NCBI GenBank assembly: GCA_963691815.1
Contig: OY829645.1
Coordinates: forward strand, 39,687,094-39,751,093
Length of the DNA: 64,000 nucleotides
Direction: 5' to 3'
Source: Echiichthys vipera
Lineage: Eukaryota; Chordata; Actinopteri; Perciformes; Trachinidae
Under the pieces are notes generated by a model. The model saw only the letters and a list, made by a program, of their open reading frames with translations. It was not told where the DNA came from and searched no databases. The position numbers were made by a program, and so were the translations under genes. Below are positions 34,016 through 47,100 of this stretch, piece after piece (within the stretch, counting starts at the first letter, position 1; every line of letters begins with the position of its first letter).

Positions 34016-35117
34016 GTAAGAAGAGCCCTTACATGAAGAAATGTCTCTACTTGCAGGTTGCCTGTAATGATGTTTTCAAACGTGGAAATTGTCTGCAACT
34101 GTTTATGTGATTTGCAGATCCACATTATGCTTTTATTTTGAGAATCTTTTCATTTCCAAGGGCAGCACAGAAAAATAGAAAGATCTTACATCATAAATAT
34201 GAGTTTATATACGAGTATTTGTATGCATTGCAATTTTTATAGAGCATGAAAGCTGTTATTTATAATTTTTCTAAGCTCTGAACAGAAGGAAGTTACCCCA
34301 TAAATATTTTCTATTGTCCAAATTCTTCCTGGAAACATTAAATATATTTACACTCTTGATCATCTTCTTCTTCAGTCTGTTGGATCTTCCACCCCAGCTG
34401 GTTACTGTGGAGCAGCGATCCTCATGCAGATAAAATTAACCTGCTCCAACTTTTGGAGCATGAAATGCTGCAACGGTTCAGTTCAGTTGATGTTTTCTGT
34501 TTTGCAAAATTTATAGTGTTTTCCATCATCGGCTCTCAGCTCTCTGTGATAAAAGCTTCCAATATTCACCCCCTGGCATCCTCCTTACCATAAGTATTCT
34601 TCCTCAGCTACAGTTTTTTAAAATGGTGTGTATATATATATACATATATACATACACAGGTATATACTGTATATAGACTATAGTTTGTCTTTTCTTATGT
34701 TTTCCCACTTTGAATCTAATACATCAAAAACAGACTGACACAGAAAATGTGTCAAAAAATTTAAGATCTGGTGGGCTTTAATATATTTTGTAACCTGATC
34801 ATTTTAACATCTACTTACAATGTTTTTAAACAACAACAAAGAACTAAAAAACTATATAAACATTAATATTCTATTTAAGATCCCAAGTCTCCAAGGATAC
34901 CAAACGTGTTGTGCAAAGTTACGAGATAACGTCCCTCAAAAATGTTTCATTTTATGTTATAACCAATGAAAATGTAAGTTGTATTTCAATACTTCACATA
35001 GCGTCACTGACCAAACATTTATTACATAATTACACAATTACACAACATAAAGATCCAAGCAGGTTTCAGCCTTCTTCCTAGTAAAGAAAGATCCTGGAAA
35101 CTCTACACAGTGTCATT

Positions 35118-38100
35118 ATGATGGGACCTCTCTCACTGCCCCCAGGTGTCAAAGGTAGAGGGAGTGGCCCGGTGCTGTCAGAACCTCTGCTGGTCATCAT
35201 CATGACATCAGACGCCCACTCATCCCATCGGAGCTGCTGGCTCACTTCACCTTTCAGATCCCATACATGGCTTCAGTTGATGTGGGTGCTTCTGGTGGTC
35301 ATCAGCCCGGGCTCGTGGGCCCAGCAGGGCACCCAGCCCCAGTCCATCAAAATCGAGGGCGACATCACCTTGGGCGGGCTGTTCCCCATGCACTCTCGGG
35401 GACCTGCTGGTGTGCCCTGTGGGGAGATCAAGAGAGAAAAGGGGATCCATCGATTGGAGGCCATGCTGTACGCCTTGGACCAGATCAACAGCGACCCGGA
35501 CCTGCTGCCTAACATCACTCTGGGGGCCCGGATCCTGGACACCTGCTCCAGAGACACCTATGCTCTGGAGCAGTCGCTCCTCTTTGTCCAGGCTCTCATT
35601 CAGAAGGACACCTCAGATGTGCGCTGCTCAAACGGAGAGCCTCCCATCATCCCCAAACCAGAGAGGGTGGTCGGGGTGATCGGGGCATCTGGCAGCTCGG
35701 TGTCCATCATGGTGGCCAATGTGCTCAGATTGTTTTCGGTGAGTTTTCCTTCACCACCTCTCCCCATTTGGGACAGTTACTATTTTCAGTGAGTAAGTTG
35801 ATGTGTTGAATCACAGTGTGAGTCATTATCTCCTTTCTGACTTAAAGCCCCTGAACTCCCACACAGGTGTTTTCAGTTACTCTGGCTGATTAGACCTCTG
35901 CTCGGGTTGAAGGTGGGCAGGCCTTTTGAATTGATGAAGTCATACATGTCTACCACTAAGAAAAATAAAGGTGAACTTTGTCCCGCCTTAACAGGTGAAA
36001 CAAAGCTAACAGGAGACTCAGGAAGATGTCAGTCAATCACAGTAGACACACCCTCACAGTCCTGAGAAGAGGTCTGATCAACAGGTTAACTGAAAACACC
36101 TGTGTGGGTGTTCAGGGGCTTTAAATTCATTCACAATAGAGGCACATGAGTTAAATCAGTGGTTCCAGGGGTTTGGATCCTTCACTCAGCCCCAAGATAA
36201 ACCTGATGGGCCCAAAGATGATTCAAAATAGATAGAAAAATGTTAAAGTTATGCTCTTATTTTTGTTTTTAACTTTGAATTGCTGGTTACTTGAGGTGTC
36301 CTGATTCACTTTGATTACCTCCTGCAGGAACATCTCTCCCTCCCTCCACTTACTGTCTGTCTATTCAGCCTGACAGAAAAGCCATAAATCAGAAAACTCT
36401 CAGTTCTTCTGTGTTTGGGGGTCACAAGTAGCCTGGTGTCATTTTTAATTTCAATTTAATTTTAATTTGTTCCACTCATGGTAATGCACATTTCAAGAAC
36501 AGAAGTGATTCACAATCAAAGCACAATTATATCTTAAGCGGCCTGTAGCGCATAATAATGTAATAATTTTCTGAAAATGTAATAAAATGTGAACACGACT
36601 TGATCAAAAAGTAATAAAACCCAATAATATAATAACGTCACCAATAATGTAAAGTATGACATTATTCAGCATTTATTACATTTTCAAGTGGTTCCTTTCT
36701 TTTCAGAACGGATAATGTAATACTTTTTAACAGATGTTACATTATTTGACAACATTATTACATTATCATGTTCATTTTTAGTCCAGAATTCTACATTTCA
36801 TGTTTTAAGAATATACTAATGTTATATAAATTGAGTTCAAATGAAAGAGGGTCAGGTAAGCCTCTGTGCAGCACTGGAGACCCCAGGTAGCTGTCCCCTA
36901 ACACTTCCTCCTCACTCTACCACAGATTTACAACAAAATGCTGCCTCATTAAGAAAACACAATCCAACAAAACACCTATATGGATTACATGACACTTGAC
37001 ATACACGACATACATAACCACCTAAATGTTTCTTCCACTTGGTCATAAAGGGTTATTATGTCACTTTCACTGTCACACTTACATGTTGTGACATTTTCTG
37101 CATCACAATTACATCGTACTCCCATAGAGATTGTCAGTATTATACATTTTGTGTACTTGCACACGTTTCTGAGAGAAAGAGCATACTTTTTTACATCATA
37201 ATAAAAAAAAGAAAAAGAAATTAAAGGAATTACATTACAGGTAAAAGTGTTATTACAATATCAGACAGGACAGTTTATGACTTTATTGTTTTGTTTTTTA
37301 CATTTTACTGCAATTTTTATTACATTTTCAGGAAACTATTACATTATTGGGTGCCACATAAGCCAAAAAGTTAGTCAAAGACTTTTAAAGTATCAGGAAT
37401 ACATCCGTAATATTTTGTGTTTAGTTTTGAACATGTTTCAGTGATATCAGTGACTCGCTGTGCTCAGATAGAGCCCGTGTCTCTGTACGTGCACGGACGA
37501 TTTTGCTTTTGATATAGACTTTATGGCTCAGACTTGCTGATTATTTTATTTTAATGAACTTACTTGTTCATGCTTGTACTGTCAAATCAGTTCACTGCTG
37601 ATGTAGTTAAGATGCACAGAAGCACACAGCAGTCTTATTCATTTAATCATTTTATCCACTCACGTGATGAATCGGTTCATCATTAAATTTCATCTTCATT
37701 CTGCAGCATGAACACGGTGAGGTTTAATTGCACTCTGCAAACCTAATTAAGAATACTCCTCACGTTTAAAAACATCATCTCTTTGGATACTTTGATAATA
37801 TGTCCCCTTATTGCTGCTGCACTGACACATATTCAGCACATATTTCACCTGAAATCATTCAAAACGATGAATATATCACAACACTAGACGGGATGTTGAA
37901 TCTATTATAATAGCTGGCCTCCGCAGGCTAATCCGTGTTATGTGTTCATTGTGTTTCTTTTTTTTTGCACAGATGATTGACCTTTGATAATTGATTACAC
38001 TGCTTATAGCGATGATGGGACATTGAGTCTGTAAATCCCACATTATGTCATGTTCCCATTGACTTACTGACATCGTATCGAGAAAGCTCGATAACCACTG

Positions 38101-41100
38101 GTTTGGCACGGTTTTGCTTTACCTACAAAAATGAAATCAGACATTTCTGATTGTTACAGAATTCTTTATAGTGAGGATGTTGACATGAGATCCAAGAAAG
38201 GGCAGCTTGCATACAGGGCAGATGTTAACTACAGAATTATAGATCCCACCCTCGACTAAGCCCCTCTCAGCAGCTCAGGACCCTGGGCTGAAAATAGAGC
38301 ATCAGTGCAGCATCAGGGATGACATTGGTTCCAGGATAACAGCAACTTGTAGCCTGGACGGCGTGGAGTAGATTTATTTAAATGGTATGTTTCGTCCTAC
38401 TGTCCATATGTGCTGCACTCCACGCTGCGGATACTTCTGGTCTGATGGTCACTATACATTGAACATCTGCTCTGAGCCAGAGCAGGAGATGTTTCAGCAT
38501 CTTCCACACATGCGGCTTACTTTGCCTTCTTTTTTGCACTGAAAAATGCACGTGTGTAATATGATGTATAAATTATGAAGTGTGAATCATATCAGTTTTA
38601 GGGATGGGCGATATGAAGACTTATTATTTTGATATGGTTTATATCGTGATGTCGGAAAACCGAATATTTACGTCGTTTGGACACCGCTTAACATTCGGAT
38701 GTTCATTTTACAGTAAAGATCCTAATAAAATGAGAAACACTGCCTAGTCTACTTTTCATCTGTCCGGTAATTTACACAGGAGAATACAAACATAAGGTAG
38801 ACAATTTATTGTATTACCAGAGGACATGTTATATTGCAAGATATATCGTTATCAAGGTATGAAATTACCAATATCCAGATAAAAGATGTTGGTCATATCG
38901 CCCAGCCGTAATCAGTTTTGTATTTTACCCAGCAGTTGCTTCACTCAGTGAAAATTACCATTTAGGGATTAAATGTTTAATCGAAGAACAGATTATCAAC
39001 TAATTATTACAGCATTTAAAGTTTGAGAAATTGCTGCTTTTCTCTCTTGGTTTCAACCAGCGGATTATTTTGACATTTACAATAGACAAAACAATTGATC
39101 CAAAAATGTACATAATAACATTAAATAATTTCTAGTTGTAGGCCTATTTTTCTACGATAATTTGTTTGGCAGTTTTTATTTTATAGGACAGACAGGAAAT
39201 GAGGCGAGAGAGGGAGACATGAGGCAAAGGGCCGCAGGTCAGAGTCGAACCTGCGGCCACTGCCTCGAGGCCCTTCAGCTTCTTTACATGGGGCGACTGC
39301 CCTAACCTCTGTGCCACCAGCCGCCCTGTAGGCCTATTTTTAATGTTTCAATTCAGTATCATCTGATATTCAAATGCACAGTCCACAATCTGAATAATCA
39401 GTCCGTTAGGGCTGCACAATAAATCTTTTTAAATTGTCATTGTGATATTAACTTGTATGATAGTGCCTGTGAAAAGACTGCGAGACACTGAGGGATTTCT
39501 TTTTAGTTAGTTAAAAGAGTATTTCATTCTTTTAATAGTGCCTTTGTGTTCAGTTCAGTGCTAAATTTGTTCGGTAAAATAATAATGGAAAAAATGTCCT
39601 TTCAGTTTCAGTGTGTTGTATTTTAGCAGTATACTGAAAGCAGCAGAATTTAATACACTTTAATATCTGTTTTTTTATTACAAGTAATTTCATTACGGGG
39701 ATATTCAACATTATCCAAGCTGTTCTCATGCAATTTTCATACATATAGCAACGAAAAGTATTACGCAGTCATTTTTATTTCATGTTTGTTTTGTTACTGA
39801 AGAAAGGAATGCCCTCCTAACCAAGTTTGGATGCCTGACCCTAACCACCTCATTTTGTAGTCTAAAACCAGTCACGTAACGGTGGTTTTGGTGTCCAAAT
39901 AGCTGACACCAAAAGAGGTCGAGCACGGATCGTTTAACATTGCAATTCATGTCCCGGACGTACTAAGCCAAACCACAACCCTTTTCTAATCCTAACCAAG
40001 TCGTTTTGATGCCTAACCCTAACCACCACCCTTTGTAGTCTAAAACCAGTCACGTAACGGTGGTTTTGGCGTCTAAACCTAGCTGACACCAAAAGCAACC
40101 GTTGCAGTCGACTTTGTCTTTTTGTGCAGAACTTTTCGCACAATCTTCTACGAACCTGTGATGAGATTACGTTACTTTTTCACACATCACATTATTTCCC
40201 TGATATCACTTTGGAGTTAAAAAGACTTTTCTCAAACTCCAATAAATCTGTTACGAACTGATCAATAATAATAATTTAAATCATTACAAAAAAAAATTAA
40301 ATTTGTCTATTGAATATTAGACCCTGAAAGAGTCATCGAAACTGAGTATTTTACAACACATTTCCCTGACCCTTTCAGGGCACGTTGTATACTCTGAACA
40401 ATCATTTGATCATTCTTTACACACCACTATTGACGATTTAAAAAAAAATTAAACGTGTCATGGGATCTTTATCTTGTACCTGCACAAACTTCTCTTTCTG
40501 TTCATTGAAGTTTCATCAGACCGTTGAAGTCACGGCTAAACCACAATCACATTTCCTTGGCCTGGACCTGAAATACCTTCAGTCATTTACTGATAGAGAG
40601 AAGATTTCAGCAGTACGGGGTGTAAGCGGATACTTGTGTTACTGATACAGCTCATTGATTTTAGAAAGCAAATTGGTGCAGATGCTTCTATGGGATTAAC
40701 TTGGAGAGGATTATGTTTCGTATTGTTCATTAAAAATTTGTATACAGACAGCTGAATCTCCTTGCTATCACTGATGGTCTCCTCTGGACACTGATGTCAT
40801 GTGTCTCTTAAAGAACTTGTTTAACGAAGTGAGGGAAGAATGTTTTTTTGGGGGGGGAGAAAGTTCATATCTGGTTGAGGATGTGGTCTGTAAAATGGAG
40901 AGTGACCAGTACATTTGAGCTTGATGGGGTTAACACACAGCAGCAAACTGAAGCTGCATGTGGCCATCAGAATTAAATATATTGTATGGCTTACAGCTGA
41001 GAAATGCTAACCTTTTTCTAGTCTCTTGATCTCTGTCTCTCCCTCTGTGCTTAACATAATTTGACTAAAACCCCTATAATCCTTCCAGATAATCTGTGAA

Positions 41101-44100
41101 ATGGTTCTCGCGCTCCTCTCTCCTTCTCCCTTCACTACACCCCTTGTGTCTACCTTTCTCCCCTCGTCCCCTCCAGAGGGCCCAACGTTAAGCCACGCTG
41201 GAGGACCGGCATTAGCAGGGTCAGGGTTGAAACTGTCGACATAAACTGTGTCATTAAAGAAGTAGCACACCAGTAAATTAATCTTCTCATCATTCCCCCC
41301 CCAAACAAATGCTTTTACAGCAGTATTTCCTACCATCTGTATTTCACTGTGATGTAGTCTATATCCTCCGCACAGACCACCTCTGGACAGATCGCACTGT
41401 GAAGTTGTATCAGTTCAGAGAATTACTGAGAACACAGGCTGTTCAAGAGATGATTGCTCTCTATGATTTGGTCTAATTTTGGGATTTAGATGCACTACGA
41501 CTTATTAGAATTAACGTGGAAGGCTGCCACTGTTAAGGTTTTGAGTGAGTCTTCTGTGAGTAAGTGGTGCATCATCCTCTGATATGGTTCACTGCGTCTT
41601 CCACTCTGTCTTTTTATCTTTATTGCATATTGGCCTAATTGTCCTGCTCATATTTTCCCCTTGACCCGACCCTTTCGTCATCACTGACCCATCCTTGTGT
41701 CTCAGATCCCCCAGATTAGCTATGCTTCCACTGCCCCGGAGCTGAGCGACAAAAGCCGCTACGAGTTCTTCTCCCGTGTGGTACCTCCTGACTCCTACCA
41801 AGCCCAGGCCATGGTGGACATAGTCAAAGCCATGGGCTGGAACTACGTCTCCACAATTGCCTCCGAGGGCAACTATGGAGAGAGTGGTGTGGACGCCTTC
41901 CTCCAGATATCCAGAGAAGCAGGTTGTGTGTCTGTCTGGCTTAATGAATGTGAACTCACTCCTGTGACAATAAGGGATTACTCATTTATCAGGCTGTGGT
42001 CTCGCTCATTAAAAGACTAAAATAGGAAACAGAAATCCTTTAATACACAAGAACTAACAGGGCAAACAGAAGTCAATGCCGCAGATGGGTTTACAAGCTC
42101 AAATGATGTTACTAAGGTTCAGATTTCATATCATCATAGTATCAAACACATACTGCACATCAATAATTGACGATGCTCGACAGTTCACTACTACAGCAGC
42201 ATGTTGACCACGGTCCACCACTTTGGTCCAGACTCAAATATCTCAACTACTATTGGATGGATTACCAATAACTTACAGACATTTGTGGTCTCCAGAGGAT
42301 GAATCCTAATGACTTTAGTGATGCCCTGACCTTTCCCCTAGTGCACTATAAGGTTTATATTTGTGGTTTTGATTAATATGCCTCTATTATTATTATTATT
42401 ATTATTATTGCTGCTGTTGTTGTTAATTGGTACAGACCTTCATGTTCCCCCAGAATTAATTGTAATAAGTCTGTTAACAACAATAATAATAACTTTAATT
42501 TTCCATTATTTAGGTTCATAACCAAATTCCTGCAAAATTGACTCCATCTGTACTTTCGTTTAGTAGGGATGGGAATCGAGAACTGGTTCCAGTTAATAAC
42601 CAAGAAAAAAAATCAGAATTATATGCCTCTGAGCTTATTCCTTTTAGCGATTCCAGCATGTTTTTTTTCTGACATTTGCGAATTATAAAACAAGACAAAT
42701 CAGAGAGGAAAAACACTCCAAAGCACGGCGTTAGCAATAACATTAGTGCCATGCAGTCAGGCTGAGCAGATCTTATTCTTTGAAAAACCTGAAAACCTAA
42801 ATAAAAATTGTACAAATATTCCACCTACACTGTGTTCAGACTCAGAGATGATAAAGTAGCTGTCTTTTTCCACACAGAAAGTTTTTTAGAAATCAATAAG
42901 GGAATTGTTAAAAAATCTGACCAATAAGCAAAATAATTACTGACATTGGTGTCTTTCAAACCTTACCAGTTCCCATCCCTGGTTTTTAGTGATTATTAGC
43001 ACTAACTGTTAGCACACTGACACGCTACACTAAGATGATGAACATGATCAATACTTAAACATCAGCATGCTAGGCAAACAATACAATACATAACATGTGG
43101 ATTTTTAGGGGAACATTGGACCCTTTTGGCATAAGCCTCTGCCTCTAATTCAGCATTTTGTTAGGGTAAGGGTAACGGTGAGGGTCAGGGTCAGGGTCAG
43201 GGGGTAGTGTTAGGGTCTACATAAGCCTATTTGCCCGGAAGTTCGGCACTGATTGTGAAATAACAGACCGGGGAACATAGGACCCTTTCTGTGAAAACAG
43301 GAAACATCTAGCTCCCCGGTCACATACAAGGCGGGGAACATAGGTACGCTCTCGATTTTTAAATGTTATTTTAAATAGCAAGTCTCAAAGCTACCAGCAA
43401 GTATGTATTATTTATTGTTTTTGTAAGTAGTATGGTGTACAATAGTTCACAGAATTATTAAAACATGTTTCCTAGTTTCAATACCTTTCAATACTAGGTC
43501 TGAGGCTTTTCATCTAGAAACTAGTCTACAGCCATGCTAGTAGCTTTATGCAGATGACTTTGACACAGTGTTTTGAGCCATGTTCATGCTGATTCTAAGC
43601 AGGTATAATGTTTACCATCTTAGTTCAGCGTGGAAGCATGCTAACATTTGCTAAAAGGCTGATGGGAAGGGAACATGAATATCTGCTTTTATATAATAAC
43701 ACTATGCTATATGAATAGTCTAACCAGTGTTACTTCTTTTAGTGAATTACTTTTTATGATTTCAGTTATATTAATTATTAGTATCATATACGTAATCACT
43801 GCACTGTCAGGGGAGAACAGTAATACCAACATATTGCCGACATTTCTGACACAGGGGGGCTGTGTATTGCACAGTCCATAAAGATTCCCAGAGAGCCCAG
43901 ACCAGGGGAGTTTGAGAAGATCATCAAGAGACTGATGGAGACCTCTAATGCACGTGGGGTCATCATCTTTGCCAATGAAGACGACATCAAGTGAGTCAAG
44001 CTCTGCTGTATGTCATGGTAGAGAAATTAGCCATACTGTATATAACCACACTTGGTCACACAGAGGAGTAAAGTAGGAAGTGTGTGATTAAGTATGATCT

Positions 44101-47100
44101 TTTCTCTTTCAGACGGGTGTTGCAGTCTGCCAAAAAGGCCAACCTGACAGGCCACTTCCTGTTTGTTGGCTCCGACAGTTGGGGGGCCAAAAGCTCCCCC
44201 ATTCAAGACCAGGAGGATGTGGCTGAGGGTGCTGTCACCATCCTGCCCAAAAGAGCCTCTATTGATGGTAGGTCAAATATATTCAATAGAAATATTACAT
44301 TGAACTCTAGACAACTGGATGCCCTAGGCATATCTACAATACCTTGCAACATTTGACATTGATAGATGTTAATGCAAAAACCGTCCCTAAAAAAATAATT
44401 AGCACAGTAAGTACTCTGACCCATAATCATATTACATTTTTTTTTTTTTTTTTCACGCAGCACTAAATGATTGTTGGTATACTGACATTTTCATTAAACA
44501 TTGAATAAAGTGGTTTGTGGAATGATTCAGGGTTCGACCAGTACTTCATGTCAAGATCTCTAGAAAACAACAGAAGAAACATCTGGTTTGCCGAATTCTG
44601 GGAGGACGACTTTAAGTGCAAACTAACCCGCCCCGGCATAAAGTATGAACTTGGTAGAAGAAAATGTACAGGTAAGCAGGCTACAGTTTAACATTCAGGG
44701 AAATCCTTGGACTTGAAATGTTAATTCCGTTTGACACTTTATCTGTTAGGTGAGGAAAGAATCAGTCAACACTCTCAGTACGAGCAGGAGGGCAAGGTGC
44801 AGTTTGTGATTGATGCTGTGTACGCCATGGCCCACGCTTTACACAGCATGCACCTGGACCTGTGTCCTGGCTCCATGGGCGTCTGCGAGAAGATGGACCC
44901 TGTTGAAGGACAGATGCTGCTACAATACATTCGCTCCGTCAACTTCAACGGTGAGCTTATGACGGTCAATTAGGGCTACACAATTAATCTCAATTTTATG
45001 ACAAATTCCAATATGGAAAATATCAGAACTGCTGAAGGCATGATATTTTTTAAGGCAAAATATAATTCAGATTTAAGTATTATGGTACTGCAGAGTTGTT
45101 TCAGGCTACAAGTCATATTCTAGAGACTTCAAATATTAAGATCCTTGCAAAAACACTCCCATCAAAAATGTTGACTTTTTTTTTGATCACACTATTTTTT
45201 CACTCACTCATGATCATTTTTATGTTTTTCCATAAAAAAATAATGCTGCTAAAATGATCTTTCCCCACATATCGTGAATCATATCGCAATTGCAATATCA
45301 GTCAAATAATTATGATTATATATTTTCCTCTCACCATGAAACCTTACGTGTGATTCGTGTTTTTTTTCCCCTATCTTTTGCAATGTGTGATGATACAGAT
45401 TCAAAATCGTTTAATTTCTTTCATCAAACTGGACGAGAAACCTTAAATGAGATTTGATTAGACAAATATGTTTCTTGCCCACTGCAGAAAAGAAGCACAT
45501 TCTCAAAAGAAAACAGAAGAAGGGAGGTTAGCTTGAAGTCGAAAGCCTTGAGATGTTTCTGCTAATGTACCTTGCGACTGAATACAGCACATTTCTTCAA
45601 AGCACATCCCCTCCCTAGGGCTGCTTCCTTGCTCTCCTCTATACACAACACTGCCGCTTTTCATCCTCGTCTTTCATAAAAAAGTCTGAGTGTGGAAAAA
45701 GAAAAAGAAAAGTGTTCTATGAAAGCATCCTATTTACTGCACACTCTTGCTGGATGACCTTGGCTTGTATAGAAGATTTTCTGATTGAGCGCCTGCAGGG
45801 ACCTGAGAGGAACATTCAATCATGTTAGAGCAACAGAGCAGAGTGCACTGAAAGACTGTACGCGTGGAGCAGAGCCTTCACCAAAGAGCACCCTGCACTC
45901 AGCTTTCACATTATTGCACAAGACTGACGAAAGCAAACACAAGCTGTATTCGACAGCGAGTGGGTGTTTTCTCTGCCCCTAAAGATGTTGGTGCATGTCT
46001 CCAGCTTACAGAGCTTAAATTCCTTCTCCCTTTTCCCTCATTTCTTTGCTTTTTTGAGTGCACAGTTGATTAAAACTGTCTCCCTCAAACAGGCAGCGCA
46101 GGAACTGGAGTGATGTTCAATGAGAATGGAGACGCTCCTGGTCGTTACGATATATTCCAATACCAACTGTCTAATGTCAGCAACCCCGGCTACAAGGTTA
46201 TCGGCCAGTGGACAAACCACCTTCGCCTCAATGTAATTATTTGTTTTTGTTCCGTTTGAGGTATAACGCAAACTTCTGCTATTAGTTTGACATTTTAAGA
46301 AGGTTGATATCACTCTCATATCTGTAGGCTAACCATGTAGCCAGAGCGACAGCTAGTAAGCTTAGCTACCGTAATCATTAAGACTGCGAATAAGGGAAAA
46401 CAGCTAGCTTGCCTCTGCCCAAAGGTAACAAACGCAGCCTAGCAGAACCTCTAAAGCTCGCTAACCTACAGGTTTTATCTTGATCGTGCTAAAATGTCAT
46501 GTTGTAGTTTTAGGGAAGCTTACATTTCCTGACTAGATGCAGTAACTTTCTAGCCTGGAAACCAGAAAAATCGGCCAAACTCATGTTTAACTTATTCTGG
46601 CAGTAAAGTCTGGGCATTCTCCCACACTGACAGATTTTCAGCTGACCTGGCTGTGGACAGACTGACCATAACCATTTATCTCATGTGGGGCGGGTTTAAG
46701 ACAATGATTGACAGCGTCACTGTCCAGTCTGCAAGTCCATTTAGCACAACCAGGCTCACAGAACTCAGATCAAACTGTGAAACTAGACAGCGTTGAGCAA
46801 ATATGACTCCATATTCTGTTTCTGTATTGCATATTCCTCAGATATAATGTTTTCAGAAAGACATTTTAAGCGTTCTATTAAGCTGTAATTTAAGAAAGTC
46901 TGTGACCCTTGTTTTCTTGTTTTCCTCTGAGCAAGCACCACCCTTTCGTTGCTGCGATTGGTTGTAGGACATGTTTCCTAGGTCTATCCAGTTGTCTCCA
47001 GAAGCATTGCTCTGAATCTGAAATCAAAAATAAACTGACAGGGCCTAGACTAATAAGCTTTTGCAATTAGTCTGGTGATGGCAGGCAAGTAACTTCCTGT

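Larger units (their letters stand above)
35739..41705 (+). other. grm6 intron 1
   Basis: A 6-kb intron with no exon signals. It is rich in miniature transposons (35842-36124, 36540-37364, 38591-38918, about 39180-39330, 39409-39480) and has a diverged tandem duplication (39835-40100). Confidence 0.6.
41923..43854 (+). other. grm6 intron 2
   Basis: No exon. About 42220-43090 is a widespread teleost repeat split by a hAT-type element; about 43530-43650 resembles the end of the same repeat in inverted orientation. A TTA run lies at 42386-42408. 43155-43216 is telomere-like. Confidence 0.5.

Noticed and set aside
43155..43216. A true chromosome end or CRISPR-like array
   Set aside because: The array is only about 60 bp, degenerate, and inside an intron with coding exons on both sides; no spacers.
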